Below, piece by piece: positions 63,092-64,000 of a DNA stretch of 64,000 nucleotides. The translations under genes were made by a program, and so were the position numbers. The stretch spans positions 25,969,316-26,033,315 of the forward strand of contig NC_091098.1 of NCBI RefSeq assembly GCF_024713975.1. The letters run 5' to 3'. Numbering within the stretch: position 1 is the first letter of the stretch; every line of letters begins with the position of its first letter. The notes under the pieces are model-generated. The model had not been told where the DNA came from, made no database searches, and worked only from the letters and a program-made list of their open reading frames with translations. Source of the stretch: Paralichthys olivaceus (Eukaryota; Chordata; Actinopteri; Pleuronectiformes; Paralichthyidae).

Positions 63092-64000
63092 CTTCACAGA
63101 GAGAGGCAGGGAGAGGAAGATGAGGTTAGCGTTGACATCAACGTCAACTGTTTTACATTACGTCTTTAGTTTTGAAAAAATCGGGAAAAACACGGCCTCA
63201 CTTTGTGTCTGTTTTGGGAGCACGTTAGATTTGAAGAATCGTTTTTCCAGCAGACACCAAAGCCACATCGTAATTTCTTTAAGTCTGTCAATCAAATCTT
63301 ATTTGTATATTCACCAATCACAGTTTGTCTCACAAAGCTTAACAAGGTGCGACATCCTCTGTTCTTAACCGATAAGTATGAATTTTGTCCAACACAGTTT
63401 TTACACGAAATGCTAATTATTGCTAAGATGCTAAAAGCTTCTTTTCTATAATACCAACTGAAACAGACGTTTTAAGATAGCTAGCCCTGCTAACATCAGA
63501 TTTACCACAGTTTTCTACTCTTTGACGTAGGTATGTGCAGATTAGCTTCTTCGATGTTAGCTCGTTTGTCCTTCAGCCAAATTAGCTGCTTTGTTAGCAT
63601 GTTAGCTGCTCTTCCAGTCGCCCAATTACAAGAAAGCAAACGGAAACTGGTCAATGACATTGACAGTTCTCGAGTCTGACCCGGGCTCTCTCCTGCTGCT
63701 TCTTCATATTTAAAAATGCAAATTACGGAAAACGTCCGTACCCAATTATCCGGAGTTCATGTATGGAAACCGTTTTTGCTGCTAACTTCATAAGAGATGA
63801 GCGAGGTAGGAAATTCAATTATAGTCGACAGCCGTCCTCACCTCAGATGAATTAACTGTGGAAATGACCCAGAATGGAGTGAAGTGTTTTCCCTTGTTAA
63901 CAGAATCATCTAATGAGCAGCAGAGTGACAAGACAGATAAACACTTTATATATCATTAAATAAGTAATTTGCCCACGGTTCATTAAGGATAACTGCTCGC
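63092..64000 (-). other. kcnd1 intron upstream of the S1-S5 exon
   Basis: A pyrimidine-rich acceptor (CTCTCCCTGCCTCTCTCTGT then GAAG) precedes 63091. No T1-domain coding sequence is visible between here and the window end, so the preceding exon lies outside. The sequence is AT-rich with no obvious repeat. Confidence 0.7.

Noticed and set aside
63092..63097. GTG codon just before EYRDRKKEN as a start
   Set aside because: It lies in the intron acceptor; Kv4 proteins have a T1 domain upstream and do not start here.

Overview
The window is vertebrate nuclear DNA from a ray-finned fish, probably a percomorph teleost. The genes are split by short introns with GT-AG ends, their proteins match vertebrate families, and the non-coding DNA is crowded with (CA)n/(TG)n microsatellites, two long minisatellites and remnants of typical teleost LINEs and dispersed repeats. 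I joined exons by hand from reading frame, splice signals and remembered family sequences; no alignment was run.

Four protein genes were found, all on the minus strand, so they read right to left: kcnd1 (A-type K+ channel Kv4.1; its 5' coding end lies beyond base 64000), st14 (matriptase, complete, 19 coding exons, 846 aa), ptpn7 (HePTP-type MAP-kinase tyrosine phosphatase, complete, 10 coding exons, 420 aa) and arl8a (lysosomal Arf-like GTPase, complete, 7 coding exons, 187 aa). ptpn7 and arl8a are tandem neighbours about 1 kb apart, as in human 1q32.1; st14 and kcnd1 are unlinked to them in human. The four encode unrelated functions and need not be co-regulated.

Layout: 1-5744 is arl8a 3' flank with repeats and no recognisable gene. 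5745-8702 is arl8a, followed by a GC-rich promoter region to about 9015. 9713-13859 is ptpn7. 13860-23281 is non-coding, with a 1.46-kb array of 23-bp units (16229-17692) and a 0.7-kb array of 27/28-bp units (19093-19803) lying inside a dispersed element. 23282-31140 is st14, then a promoter-proximal region with a cluster of CAGGTG boxes. 31285-36501 is non-coding. 36502-64000 is kcnd1, including a 21.7-kb intron that splits the codon for the first Gly of the GYG selectivity filter and carries most of the local repeats.

The most interesting signal is dinucleotide repeats sitting directly on splice sites. The kcnd1 intron 37391-39459 begins with a CA-rich tract just after its 5' splice site and ends with a pure (UG)n tract abutting its 3' splice site, so its ends are complementary and could pair across about 2 kb. 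Related one-sided cases occur in ptpn7 and arl8a. Other points are an extra intron between the T1 and S1 parts of kcnd1, an altered SEA cleavage motif and loss of a CUB disulfide in st14, an acidic insertion in the ptpn7 catalytic domain, and inverted copies of one minisatellite family across the window.
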